64,000 nt of DNA from Triatoma infestans (taxonomy: Eukaryota > Arthropoda > Insecta > Hemiptera > Reduviidae). Position 1 is the stretch's first letter; every line of letters starts with the position of its first letter. Positions 37,701 through 57,850 of this stretch are shown here, one piece after another. The stretch spans positions 186,001 through 250,000 of the forward strand of contig JAAEAF010003361.1 of assembly GCA_011037195.1 (NCBI GenBank), in the 5' to 3' direction. Below the pieces are notes generated by a model. That model saw only the letters and a program-made list of their open reading frames with translations, was not told the DNA's origin and did not search any database. A program made the position numbers and the translations under genes.

Positions 37701-40700
37701 CAACAGTTAAGCAAAGTTGTTCCCTTTTGTTGTTAATTTTTGTATGAAGTCGTTAAACCGAAAATACTACTTAATTTGAAAAGACAGTCTTGGTGGAGTT
37801 TACTAAGTCTTTCGATATCTAGAACCTTTAGGAAGTTCCGTTTTCTTCTGGAGAAGTGAAAACTATAGAATCGACGCTTAATTAGATTCAGAAGGATTAG
37901 GAATCGATAATTCAAGGAATTTACTCGAATGTCAGATGTTACTATATACGCTCTACGAGCTCTATAAGCTCATTAACATTATCTTTTATTGGAAGCCTGG
38001 TCATTATGACATAGTCTGAAGTGACCTAGCCGGCCGGCATGTTTGCGACGAGGGGAAATCGTACTATTTAAATAAATTACATTTAATTTTTATAATTAGG
38101 CAAAGTTAAGTCTAAAATCGTAGCGCTCCCAGAATTCCTTTAAAATGAACTTTCTCTAAAAATATTTCTAACATATTTTAGGTTACTGTGATGAAATACC
38201 AAATTAAGGAAAATTTTTTAAGAAAAATTCTATTGATTAAAGTGGTGTACCCAGTGAACCGATTTTGACTGAAATCTTAGAGTAAGAATATTTTATTTCC
38301 CTTCTGCATTTCCCCGTTTCTGAATAATGATCATTACAAAAACATATAAAGATCCCATTTAAATATGACTTTCTCAACTCGAAAGATAAGCAGATCATAA
38401 TGAATTGGAATGATTCATTGATCTCCTGGACATTTCATTCTTTTTAAAATACAAAATTTCATATCTCCCGTTATTATAGAAAAGAAAAGATGATTTTAAA
38501 AATTAAATTAAACAAAATCAGTAATTTAATTGAAAAATAGATTTACCTGGCCCCATAAATAGAAGGATGGTAGATAAGGGATGGATTATTATACACTCGG
38601 TTAAGATTAGTTCCGCGTGTATCAGTTCTATAATTTCCATGGAATACTCCGTCTGGATTCAACATTGGTATTATTTTGAAAACATAATTTTTTCGTAAAA
38701 TATTCGCTGGCATATCCACTGAAGTCAATAAATAATTTATCATCCCATTTAAAACAAAACTTGAAGGTGCCTCCCCTGGATGCACCCTTGCGCTCAAAAA
38801 TATCACCTGTAAAGAAAAAAAAAAATTCAAATGCCCAATGAGCCATCTAAATCTTATAAAACTTAAATTCTCTAACTTTCCAATTTTTAATCAGTATCCT
38901 CGAGAGATAAACGTTTCTAGGGATACCTATCATGTTAAGAGGTATTCTATCCGTTCATACGTTGTTATCCGTTCCAAACTTTGAAAAACTAAAAAAATGA
39001 TATATAAATTGTATGCGTCTATGATGTGAAAATGACTGAACCGAATTTTTTGTAACTCTGTATATATTTATTTACTACATTCTGCAATTTATAATTTTAA
39101 TTAAAAAGTGGAATTTAAAATTGTGTTTCTCCAGGAGTAGTCGTGATCTTCAAATAAATAAAAAAAATTTCCTATAACATGATGATTATCACAAGGAAGT
39201 TTTGGAGGCCAAGGATGTTATGCAAAATCAAAAAAGAATACTCACTTCTAGATGCAGAGATTATTTTCCTTTAATTAGTTTTAGTACTAATTAGTAAAAG
39301 TAAATTATTTCACTTTATTGACTTACAATATTTGCTTTGTTTTTATTCTTTATATGAGAATATTTTGGCTGGCTGTTGAAGAGCAGATAACTGCAACATA
39401 ATTTCATACCCGCACAGGAAACTGAACTAGCCACTTCAGAGACCTTGGCGTCCCAGCGGGTATCCCACTCACAGTACAGTACCCTCAAGGTCCACAAAGC
39501 AAGTTAATGTATGCAACATTTGGGTTCAGCAATGCCAAGGTATACTTCATAACATATTTACAGAAGATTTAATTTGTAAATTTCTGTCTATAGAAACTGT
39601 CATCCAACGAAATTGCAACTGATCTAGGTCACACTGGATTTGGCTATACAGCCATGCTTTCTAAACAACTAACATAATGTATGAGTTTTGAGTAAAGCCA
39701 CAAAAGCTGATTATAATATCAACCAAACGTGTGGAACGCCAGGAACGTCAACCTCAAACTGCACACTTCCCACATTCTATCTACAATCACTAACTCCCTG
39801 AATAAGGGTAGTGGAATGCAACCACTCATGGACATACGGATTGTACACTTTACAGATGACTACATTCTATGTACTGACACCATAAGAGGAAGGTAGCACA
39901 TTAGTGTATTACTGACACATTAGTTGGCACCATTCATCGATTATGTAACTGGCTATCTTTAATCTTTTTTAGCTATATGGTGAAGTTTCTTTTTTTTCAG
40001 CAGGCGAAAATCTAGGACGGATATCCATAATGGATAATAAAAAAAAAGAAGAATAAATACATAATATATTCTTAGAACTTATAAAAATGTTTACCTTTTT
40101 ATTAAATTTGTAAGGCCTGGGTGTAGATTCATCAGGAAATAAATTTTTCAATCTAACTTCTCTCACTGGTGTTACACTGTGTAATGAAGTGATGGTGACT
40201 AGATTTACATTACGTCCTTCGATTGAATTACACAATGTTTCACGATGAAAATAAATATCATCTGGATTACAACCTATAGAGTAAAAGAATTATTAAACAA
40301 ATAGTTTATATAAATGTAATAAATGTAAAAAATTTTAAATTTACTTTTCATTTTTTCAAAAGATACTGGTTCCATACAAATATCTGCATTATGTCTTGAA
40401 AATTCCAATGAATCAAGAAAACTTTCAAGGTCAGTATATGTAAATGGATATGTGAAGGCAAAATAAACTACTGTTTTAGGTCTGTTTATTTCTGTCCACT
40501 GGTAGTAAAAAGTTAAATAAAAATTACCATTTGTGCCCTAAAAAGCGAAAGAAAAAATAAAAATAATGTTAAACTATAAGAAGAAAAAAAGAATGTTTAT
40601 AATATAAATTTAAAAACACCACCATGAATGTAGGGCGTTCTTTAATGCGTTCCCACTGTGGCTGTCCTGGAAGTACGCGGTATACTGGAGCCATGCCTTG

Positions 40701-41282
40701 GCCGTACATTTTACTTTGCTTATTCATTACTATGTTTAGTTTGATGAAGCATACTTCGGGAGGACCTGAAACGTAAAATGCCTAAAGTTAATGGTTTTTA
40801 TACAACATAGCCCCTATTTAGAGCTTTAACACACGGCAATTTTAAAAGAAAATATTTCAATAGCATCAATTCAAAGAGACAAGATGAAAGAAAAATCGAC
40901 GATTGTTGAAATCAAAACACTTGAATTCAAAATTGTAAATTGTACAAGCAAAATCTCAAGTAATAAAAGCTGTATACACAAATTAAAAACCACCTGTCAC
41001 TCCAAAATAAAACCATGTTCTATTTCCATTAACAAATTCGGTACCAGCACAATCTTGCCTGGTCCAAACATTGAATTCATAAGCTTTTTCTTCAAGTGAG
41101 TAATCTAAGGGTTAACAAATAGCATTATGATAAATCAACTTTGAAACATATTGTATTTATTCCAAAAAGTTTATTTTCATTCTTTGAAAAATCTTACCAC
41201 ATTCTCCAACAAACTCAACTTTTCCTAAATTTCCAGAATCAAAGTCAGAGTTAAATCTGAACCCATTGCATTCAATATCCAT
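11565..41282 (-). CDS. AGBL5: AGBL5 / CCP5, cytosolic carboxypeptidase (tubulin deglutamylase)
   Basis: Exons in gene order: 41282-41198, 41104-40994, 40765-40623, 40537-40345, 40273-40095, 38806-38547, 37441-37276, 35450-35291, 34229-34091, 32769-32568, 20815-20639 and 11798-11565 (stop). Phases agree at every junction, giving about 682 residues. The start [20 protein letters not shown] matches the CCP5 N-terminus. The M14 zinc site is complete: [11 protein letters not shown] (His and Glu ligands), [11 protein letters not shown] (third ligand), NPDGV and RGTNLNR (substrate side), and [12 protein letters not shown] (catalytic Glu). The family removes the branch-point glutamate from polyglutamylated tubulin. 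Exon 11 ([12 protein letters not shown]) is separated by an 11.7-kb intron and the last exon by 8.8 kb; the last exon is the least certain part. A 3-bp alternative donor exists at exon 3 (40623 or 40620). Confidence 0.9.
12809..13625 (+). CDS. Unassigned gene, last two exons (12809-12885 and 13482-13625)
   Basis: A perfect acceptor (ctttgcag) precedes 12809. The exon encodes [20 protein letters not shown] followed by LVLEK and ends at a GT donor (gtaatt at 12886) in phase 0. The next acceptor (ttatacag) precedes 13482, where phase 0 continues as [20 protein letters not shown] and on to a stop at 13623-13625. The joined peptide is about 72 residues with protein-like composition. It lies on the strand opposite to AGBL5 inside its intron 11. 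The intervening 13106-13471 frame could be retained intron or chance. I cannot name the family. It may be the 3' end of a nested gene or a pseudogene; upstream exons were not found between 10725 and 12800. Confidence 0.4.
14288..15480 (+). pseudogene. piggyBac-family transposase remnant
   Basis: The first open part (14288-14872) reads [27 protein letters not shown] and [15 protein letters not shown], the highly conserved piggyBac block with the first catalytic Asp. The segment that normally carries the second catalytic Asp (a DN-FTS motif) is absent: SANRY is joined directly to [13 protein letters not shown]. After a stop, about 14873-15070 continues with SYVPKNK and [10 protein letters not shown]. 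The region of the third Asp ([13 protein letters not shown], about 15095-15135) appears only after a frameshift. The N-terminus and most of the Cys-rich C-terminus are degraded. Inactive copy. Confidence 0.85.
16017..16259 (-). other. Unassigned open frame, 80 codons
   Basis: Charged, helix-like sequence ([32 protein letters not shown]) preceded by a possible acceptor (cattatag) inside the frame at about 16231 and followed by a possible donor after HNEHKYPC. It is on the AGBL5 strand within intron 11. It does not resemble CCP5. It could be a fragment of a host gene or element. Confidence 0.25.
16850..17450 (-). mobile_element. Degraded LINE RNase H remnant
   Basis: The minus strand near 17225-17280 reads [15 protein letters not shown], the RNase H block around the second acidic residue, matching the copy at 2860-3230 in both order and flanks (including a shared FHTIS-like region near 17190-17215). 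No intact frame. Confidence 0.6.
17668..17811 (+). other. Unassigned short frame, 47 residues
   Basis: Begins [20 protein letters not shown] and runs to a stop near 17809. Composition is protein-like and Lys/Arg/Glu-rich, but nothing conserved is recognised. Probably a remnant. Confidence 0.15.
18109..18254 (+). repeat. Tandem duplication, 73-bp unit
   Basis: The unit beginning TTTAAATATAATTAAAATAT starts at 18109 and again at 18182, with about 72 of 73 bases identical. The identity implies a recent event or assembly duplication. It is non-coding. Confidence 0.92.
19737..19766 (+). ncRNA. Relic hammerhead-like core
   Basis: The plus strand reads CUUGAAG, a weak hairpin (GC-GAAU-GC inside), then GAAACCGGU. 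The 3' half is the best-preserved version in the window and includes the self-complementary ACCGGU. The 5' box is eroded. Confidence 0.35.
20639..20815 (-). CDS. AGBL5: AGBL5 exon 11
   Basis: The acceptor TTTTTCAG precedes 20815 and the donor GTATGT follows 20639; the exon is 177 bp, phase 0 at both ends. [20 protein letters not shown] corresponds to the CCP5 stretch after the catalytic Glu region, which in human has GRAMAIAALDMAECNPWPR. This match ties together exons 11.7 kb apart. Confidence 0.88.
22697..22880 (+). mobile_element. tRNA-derived SINE, family 2, copy 1
   Basis: The B-box-like GGGTTCGAGTCC (22740-22751) is followed by the family body: GTGCTGCCCTTAGAC, then TTCTTCCTG, an ACTCTCTGTTAACC stretch and AGAAAGCTCCGAGAAGC. 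The same order occurs at 36195-36412 and 47575-47735. The A-box side is degraded. Confidence 0.65.
22938..24180 (-). mobile_element. Tc1-like DNA transposon remnant
   Basis: The terminal-repeat-like CACTCCCTGACAAAATTAAC is at the left end (22938). The minus strand then encodes a broken Tc1-type transposase from about 24177 leftward: [20 protein letters not shown] and WSVRYM (N-terminal DNA-binding part), [34 protein letters not shown], then [16 protein letters not shown] and a LHNNATAWC stretch (catalytic Asp changed to Asn). The right terminal repeat is missing; a foldback element begins about 50 bp beyond the transposase start. Confidence 0.8.
23381..24177 (-). pseudogene. Broken Tc1-like transposase
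   Basis: At least three frames are needed to read it. The N-terminal frame has [20 protein letters not shown], a second frame begins after the RYMTNVLHV stretch, and the C-terminal frame ends YLDWPSRKS, where intact relatives read [24 protein letters not shown] replaces the usual HDNAR motif, so a catalytic Asp is lost. Stops and frameshifts make it non-functional. Confidence 0.8.
24290..24321 (-). ncRNA. Hammerhead-like core, left arm (one core change)
   Basis: The minus strand reads CUGAAAA, A, GGGCACC-AAU-GGUACCC, GAAAC. It mirrors the right-arm core except that the conserved G of CUGANGA is A, which in hammerheads abolishes cleavage. Confidence 0.45.
24375..24404 (+). ncRNA. Hammerhead ribozyme-like core, right arm
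   Basis: The plus strand reads CUGAAGA, A, then a hairpin of GGG and ACC paired with GGU and CCC around one C-A mismatch, then GAAAC. Both invariant boxes are intact. The stem is longer and different in sequence from the other family, so the shared boxes are not due to plain sequence copying. Confidence 0.55.
24541..24580. repeat. TG/TA microsatellite
   Basis: About 22 bases of TG repeats are followed by CG and TA repeats, directly left of a 55-bp direct duplication. Confidence 0.9.
24581..24667. repeat. 55-bp direct duplication at the 3' end of the older LINE
   Basis: ATGACATGACTTAGGTGCCT followed by TGTTAGGAACCC begins at 24581 and again at 24636, separated by TA repeats. On the minus strand this lies just downstream of the older LINE's last frame, so it is probably its 3' terminus with slipped repeats (inference). 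Confidence 0.8.
24668..25705 (-). mobile_element. Older I-group LINE, 3' part (RNase H and zinc knuckle)
   Basis: The minus strand continues the frame of the 30727-32050 segment across the younger insertion. After [11 protein letters not shown] come [11 protein letters not shown] (first RNase H Asp), [16 protein letters not shown] (Glu), LLTDSKTSC (second Asp) and [20 protein letters not shown] (distal His and Asp block), that is, a complete RNase H motif set at about 25210-25590. A frameshift separates the ending, [20 protein letters not shown], a C-x2-C-H-C knuckle typical of these elements. RNase H after the RT places it with I-like elements. Inactive because of frameshifts and the insertion. 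Confidence 0.85.
25706..25715. repeat. Target-site duplication, left copy
   Basis: AGCAGTTAAT abuts the TAA-repeat 3' tail of the inserted LINE. The same ten bases occur at 30727-30736 at its 5' end. Removing the insert and one copy rejoins the older element in frame (LININC followed by SPHID). Confidence 0.85.
25711..25791. repeat. TAA/TTA microsatellite (LINE 3' tail)
   Basis: A near-perfect trinucleotide run interrupted once near 25772. On the minus strand it directly follows AATAAAGTATC, so it is the terminal repeat made during LINE insertion rather than an unrelated satellite. The related LINE at 59581 has a shorter TTA tail. Confidence 0.92.
26390..29215 (-). pseudogene. LINE ORF2: APE endonuclease and reverse transcriptase
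   Basis: N-terminal endonuclease: ILSYNING (stop after it), [20 protein letters not shown] at 28781-28800 and [10 protein letters not shown] give the catalytic Asp/Asn/His set. RT domain: [36 protein letters not shown] (palm), [16 protein letters not shown], and YADD at 27147-27158. A thumb/C-terminal part follows in other frames ([12 protein letters not shown] region). Breaks: a stop after ILSYNING, a shift near 29128, shifts near 27540-27800 and near 26950. The translation is otherwise well preserved. Confidence 0.85.
29216..30209 (-). pseudogene. LINE ORF1 (nucleic-acid-binding protein)
   Basis: Two frames: 30209-29961 starts [16 protein letters not shown] and is Ser/Lys-rich; 29812-29216 contains [20 protein letters not shown] and [20 protein letters not shown], the C-terminal fold block known from L1-type ORF1 proteins. 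The join between the two lies in about 29813-29960 and is frameshifted. The ORF1 stop lies just at the beginning of the ORF2 frame, an overlap typical of two-ORF LINEs. Confidence 0.75.
30210..30726 (-). promoter_or_regulatory. 5' UTR / internal promoter region of the LINE
   Basis: About 517 bp between the target duplication and the ORF1 ATG. It is non-coding and AT-rich, with one GC-richer patch (about 30355-30420). LINEs carry internal promoters in this position; no specific element is visible. Confidence 0.5.
30727..30736. repeat. Target-site duplication, right copy
   Basis: AGCAGTTAAT, identical to 25706-25715, on the 5' side of the inserted LINE. Confidence 0.85.
30727..32050 (-). mobile_element. 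Older I-group LINE, RT part (5' truncated)
   Basis: On the minus strand [18 protein letters not shown] at about 31915-31970 is the RT catalytic FADD motif. It is followed by [23 protein letters not shown] and [12 protein letters not shown], and by [20 protein letters not shown] with LCLRRKW, the usual block after the RT. The sequence then runs to [10 protein letters not shown] at the insertion point (30737). It contains several frameshifts (for example near 31310 and 30930). Nothing of the RT palm or endonuclease is found to the right of about 32050, so the copy is 5' truncated. Confidence 0.8.
33715..33835 (-). mobile_element. Solo arm of the 54727-54960 palindromic repeat
   Basis: TTTTCCGTGATAGCCTGCTT, TTCGCCCATCATCAGA and GACTTGCACAGAGCAAA are shared in the same order with the left arm at 54727-54845. 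Only one arm is present here. Confidence 0.75.
33751..33780 (-). ncRNA. Hammerhead ribozyme-like core
   Basis: The minus strand reads CUGAUGA, U, a hairpin of GGG paired with CCC around CGAACA, then GAAAC and CAGUC. Both invariant boxes are intact. The stem has one C-A mismatch compared with the copy at 54762. Confidence 0.55.
34230..35290. other. AGBL5 intron 8
   Basis: The donor GTGTTA (35290) and acceptor TTGCAG (34230) are on the minus strand. It contains SINE family 1, copy 2. The stretch 34550-34810 repeats a small piece of the SINE body (TTTACGATGCTG) but is otherwise anonymous. Confidence 0.55.
34813..35036 (-). mobile_element. tRNA-derived SINE, family 1, copy 2
   Basis: The minus strand starts CGGTCTAATGACTAGCGCAC and GTGCGAGAATTCAG (tRNA-like head), then GACCCAGCATCGT, TTAGTAGTACACCTTGGTAG and GGGAACTGCGGCATGCTTA, ending CCGTGGGTTGATGTGCC. 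The order is the same as at 3788-4067. The B-box has decayed (GCATTTTCCGTGA). Confidence 0.75.
35690..35945 (+). mobile_element. 3' tail fragment of a LINE ORF2
   Basis: The plus strand gives [19 protein letters not shown] residues across a frameshift, then [20 protein letters not shown]. This is the same C-terminal block of endonuclease-RT elements that is tandemly amplified at 5169-5378, but from a different subfamily. No RT domain is attached. Confidence 0.55.
36195..36412 (+). mobile_element. tRNA-derived SINE, family 2, copy 2
   Basis: TTCGAGTCCAGCTGTGCTGC, then TCTTCCTAGGAGCC, GTCTGTAACGAGAGAA and GAAGCTCCGGGCGCTAA. The block ATTGTCTGTAACGAG is shared with the copy at 47575. Confidence 0.7.
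38807..40094. other. AGBL5 intron 5
   Basis: The donor GTAAAC (40094) and acceptor TTACAG (38807) are on the minus strand. About 1.3 kb of AT-rich DNA; a stretch at 39400-39900 is less AT-rich but has no recognised motif. Confidence 0.55.
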
Positions 41283-44200
41283 TCTGAAGGCTCCAGGTCA
41301 TTCTTTGACAGTTTCATTAAGGTCAAAACCTATAGAACAAGCCTCAATTTTGATTATTTGCACACTGATATAATTAAATTAATTTCGTAAATATACATAG
41401 CAAAAATTTGCAAAAGCATCACAATTATGATTACATAGTATATGATTTAAAACATATGAAACTTTTGAAGTAGAGAGTTTTAGAGGAAAAAACATTTTTT
41501 GTTATCTGCAGATTCTTATAATTTTTTTTGTTTGTTTTTATTTGTTAAACTTTATTTTATTCAATAAAAAATATCTTTACCTGAAATAAAAAAACCAATG
41601 TCAGAATTTGGAGACAAAAATCTACTTACTCTGGTATGTTTTCAAGCGAAAAGCATTAAAAAACAGATCATTTTGATGATTAGCGCATTAAAACAATTGT
41701 TTCAAAAAAAAAAAAGCCATCGGATTTATATTTAAACATAATTTTCAGGTACAAAACAGACGGTTCCTCCCTACAACCCTTGCTTTATCATAGCACTGGC
41801 ACTTTTTATTTTTTTTATTTAGTTGACGCTGCAATAGATTTAGGCCACCTTCCCCAGGAGCGCTTTAATCGCCAATACAAAACTATCAATACATTTAATT
41901 TTTCAAATTTGAATTCAAGGTTTAACAGAATGAATTTTTGGGGATACAAATATAAACGTTGCACCATGAACCCAGAAAGAAGATATAATAATAATAATTT
42001 GAAGTTAATTGCTTCCCTATGGTATAAAAATATTACCTGTTTTAAATAAGATTACCCAATGACCTAAGAGAGAAATACATGATGTACTACTCCACGTGAC
42101 AGAAGTATTTGTTTAATCGTTTAATATTAAAATACTATAGCTTAAAATACTGAAAGAGCTTCATAGCTCCTTAGCAATAATAGCATGTTCGTGCAATTTT
42201 AATGCATACATTATTTAAATTTGTTGTTTTAATTGCATATTTGAATATTGCAGGTTCTAATTGCGTTGCTGAAAATAGAATGCAAATAAAGATAATGAAA
42301 CTGATATGCAAAACTCAATTTGTGATTGCAACTTCAAGATAAATCGGATTAATTACAAATTTCTAGTTCAAACTCTTTTAAAGCAAGTAATGAATGGTTA
42401 ATGCGCTTTGGAAAGTTAAGTTTTTATTTTTAATTTTATGTTTTAGTGAATGTGACAGGGTTCCAAACCCTTCTGGAGTTTATATGATTCCGTCAAACAA
42501 AGCAACGAAGAAAATTATTTTTGAAATTTGTACATCGCATGAGAATTTATTCACTGTGTTGCCCTGCTATAAATAAAAGACTAAAATAAATTTGATAAAA
42601 GCCAATTTCATTAAAATAATTGATTTAAAGAAAAATAAATCCATTCACCATAAACGAAATTTGCGCTCAAAAATGAGTTTTACTAGGAAAGATTTAATAT
42701 GAATATACATTTTGAAAGCCATTTATTATTCAAAAATGGCATAATTTCAAGTACTTCTAACTTTTAAAAAGACACTCTCATACACTGCACTTTCTGATAA
42801 AGACTGGAACTAACTTCTTCACTGAATCTAGACCTACTGAAAGATGACTGGTATAATTTCTATTCCACTTGTATATAGCTAATCTGTTGGCTTTTGCCAT
42901 AGCAACAACCTGATTAACATTAAACTAACTCAGTTTTTAGTGCTAAGACTTAGTAAGACTTTTTAAAGTAAGAGTATGTTTTTCTAATCAACGAATTCAC
43001 TGAACTCTGGCTACAGTAAATGAGATTCTTCTTACTAAATAACCGATCTCTTTCTCATCATACTTCCGTATAACAGATTTATTTACCACTTACATAACTT
43101 TGTTCTATTTTCTTTACCGCTATTGTAAATTGTTAAGTGTGACTAGCAGTCAGCATAAGTTTTTATATTGAAAATTGTAAAGCCAGCAAGAATGCTACTG
43201 ATTTTTTTTGTGTGCAATTGGTAGAACTATGTGCAGCTCATTTTTTAAAAATAATTTTCAATCATTCTTACAAAAATAGAAATTAAATTTCCTGCTTCCG
43301 TGAACCTCTAGGTTGACTCATAAATTGGCTTTGGTTAGAATAGGTACAATTTTTTGGAGCGTCGATTTTCAATGGAGTTCAAATGGGTTGTCTCGGCATA
43401 GTGAGTAAAAGCGAAGTTCCTTGCTCACATACCGCAACACTCGCCGATCGAAACGCAATTGCTGACCAAATGCCCTAATATTAGTCGTTTGGCATGCCTT
43501 CCTTAATTTGTTTTTGTTTTATTTTATTACTGCAGCAATAATAGCTTTTAAAATATAAAACTATTATTTATATTTAAAACTATTGTTATATTAACAAACT
43601 TTTTTTAGGGAAAGAAATTTTCAAGTTGTGATAACTGCAAATATACGTCTATAAGGGCGAGAAAAACCTCCAATTCTAAATAATTTTGGCACAGACAATG
43701 CAAAGAACTTAAAAAAAAAATTTACAAATTTTTACTTTCGCTTTAAGAGAAAATATTGCAAGTATCAGAGTTTTTATCGGAAATATTTTGAAGGTTACTG
43801 AGTATGAAAAAGGTGGTTTCAGCAAATGGTCTATGCAGAACCGGATTCAGGTTGAGTGAGGCCCCAAGCCAAAAAATTTTTCATTTCTCATTTTTGGATA
43901 AAAGTTTTATTCACAATTTTAATGCCAGAAAAAAACTTAAATATTTTTCAAATAAAAATTTGAATGTATAAATTATTAACAAAATTTGTAAGCCCTTTCT
44001 AAGCGAGGTCCTAAGCTATGGTTTATCTAGTTTATGCGTAAATCCGGCTTTGGGTCTTTTGACTGTTTGTAATTAGCATACTCAAAAACTGGAAATCGCA
44101 GAAAGCTGAAACTTGTATTTCGATTAGTTACTATCTGACTTCTGGCGTTTTTCTAAAGTAGAATTACACTTATTGAAAAGTGGGCCATTTGGAAGAAATA

Positions 44201-46210
44201 TATATACATGGGGCATTATTTCGGGAATTGTCCCGAGAAAACGGGGCGAATGGGAATTCGATATTAACACGTTTACTATATCAATTTTTTTAATGTTAGG
44301 CGTTTCCCTTATATATGTATATAATTGAAAGTTTTAAACATAATTTTTTTATTTTGAAAGGACATGGCCTCCGCGTATTAGAGGTAACGCTATGATCACT
44401 ATTCATGTGCAGTGCAGTATTTTGAAAAAAAAAAACGAAAGAAATTAATCTCTCACAGTATAACTCGAACTTTCATAAACTTTTCATAGAATAATGGTTC
44501 AAGTTGCAACAGAGATACAGAGCCTTGCTTATTATCTTTGACAAACAACTCGCTATATATAAAACATATTACGATGACCTGATATTAAATCTATAAAAAT
44601 GAAATTTCAAGTGCTCCAAGTGGAAGTTGCCTGTAGATTACCTAATCCAATGTGGTACACCATAGCAGTCGCCTGTAAATGTCGATTTTGAAAAGTATTA
44701 TTAATTGTTTGCTATTGTCCTTAGTGATAGTCCAGATCGTTGTGACTATCACCCATTACGTAATTGTATCCACCCTGTCAACATATCTAGAGTCAATGTT
44801 GAAATGAAGAAGAAAAAAAAACACAAAAATATACGGCAATAATTTAATTGAGCTATGAATGGATAATACGAAAAAAATATATATAAATCATATAATAAAC
44901 ATTTTAAGCTGTTCAAATGTAATTTATTCTAAAAATCACATGATTCACAAAAGAGAATATTGCAGACGTGCACCCAAATAATTGTTTTATGAAACTTTTT
45001 TTCCTTAAAATGCCACAAAAGTGAATTTGTGTAACACGATCAGCGCGCAGGTTCTTTAATTCTTATATTTTTTAAAAATTTAAATAAAAAGATGATTCAG
45101 CAAAAGATAGTTTTACAAAGTATGGTAGTGAGCTAAGGCGAAAAAATAAAAGAAAGAAAAAAAATTAACAATAAACTTAAACGTTTTTCTTTCTTAACAA
45201 AGTAATAAATAAATACTGAAAAATCCTTCAATCTATAATATAAATAACAGTTTAAATACATAGATCACAGCAGCCACATTATAGCTAACTTTCAAATTAT
45301 ACAAATGAGCATGTTAAATAAATTTGTTTACTAATAATAATAATAATAATAATAATCACTCAAAACATAATTTATACAACTTTTCCACTAAATTTTGTTT
45401 ATTTATTTTACTTTTTATGAATTGTAAACATCAGCAAATAAAAGTTGAAAAATGTTAATAATTTACGGGTTCGGAGACTGTAAAATTTGAATATAGGCCA
45501 TTTTTTATTCTTTAATATTCCATTTTTATTTATTGCAATTAATAAAATTCCAGTCTCTATTAAATGGTAGGAAAAAAAAAAAATACAATGCGGAAAAGTT
45601 TTAATATTTGCTTTTTGCTTGGTAGTGTAACTACAAATTTACGTATTCATTTTTTTACTGGCGTATATTACACACTGCATTACCATTTTTCACAATAACG
45701 TCTGTTTATTTTAATAATAATAATAATAATAATAACAATAAAAACATACCTACTTATTTCTTTAAAACAGTTAGTGGCGAAAAGTATCTCTGTGAGCTAG
45801 CAGTATAATTGGCATTTTGACATTTGTGCATTACAAATGCGATTTTTTTTTTTTTTTTTTTGGAATGTTCCTTTTTTTTAATTTTTGGTTTCTCACACAT
45901 TCTATCGCTCCCCTTACTTTCAAAAAAAAAAAAAAAAGAAAAAAGAAAAGAAAAAAAAAGATAATATTTTATTAAATCGCCTCATAGCAGAATTTAGTGT
46001 CACAATAAATATTGTAAATTACAAACAATTTAATTTTTTTATTTCTTTCTTGTAGCCAGGTTAAAAAAATGACGGAAATAAAGCACTATAAAATGTTTTT
46101 TTTGTGTGTTTGAGTGTGTGGGCAGTTTTGGACACTACAGAGTTTTATTACTTTTTTTTTTCAGCCTGCCATGAGTGTAAAAATAAAATAATCCAAACAA
46201 AAGAACAAAA
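41283..46210. other. Intergenic region between AGBL5 (5' end) and Rab6 (3' end)
   Basis: Both genes are on the minus strand, so this holds the AGBL5 promoter (right of 41282; no TATA or other element is convincing) and the Rab6 3' UTR (left of 46211). It contains AAT microsatellites at about 45335-45355 and 45711-45735 and poly-T/poly-A runs at 45841-45960. Short frames at 41780-42049 and 42394-42576 show no conserved motif. I see no gene here. Confidence 0.6.

Positions 46211-57850
<11,640 letters not shown>

Noticed and set aside
41780..42576. Short plus-strand frames upstream of AGBL5
   Set aside because: AT-driven composition, no conserved motif, no splice sites; not called.
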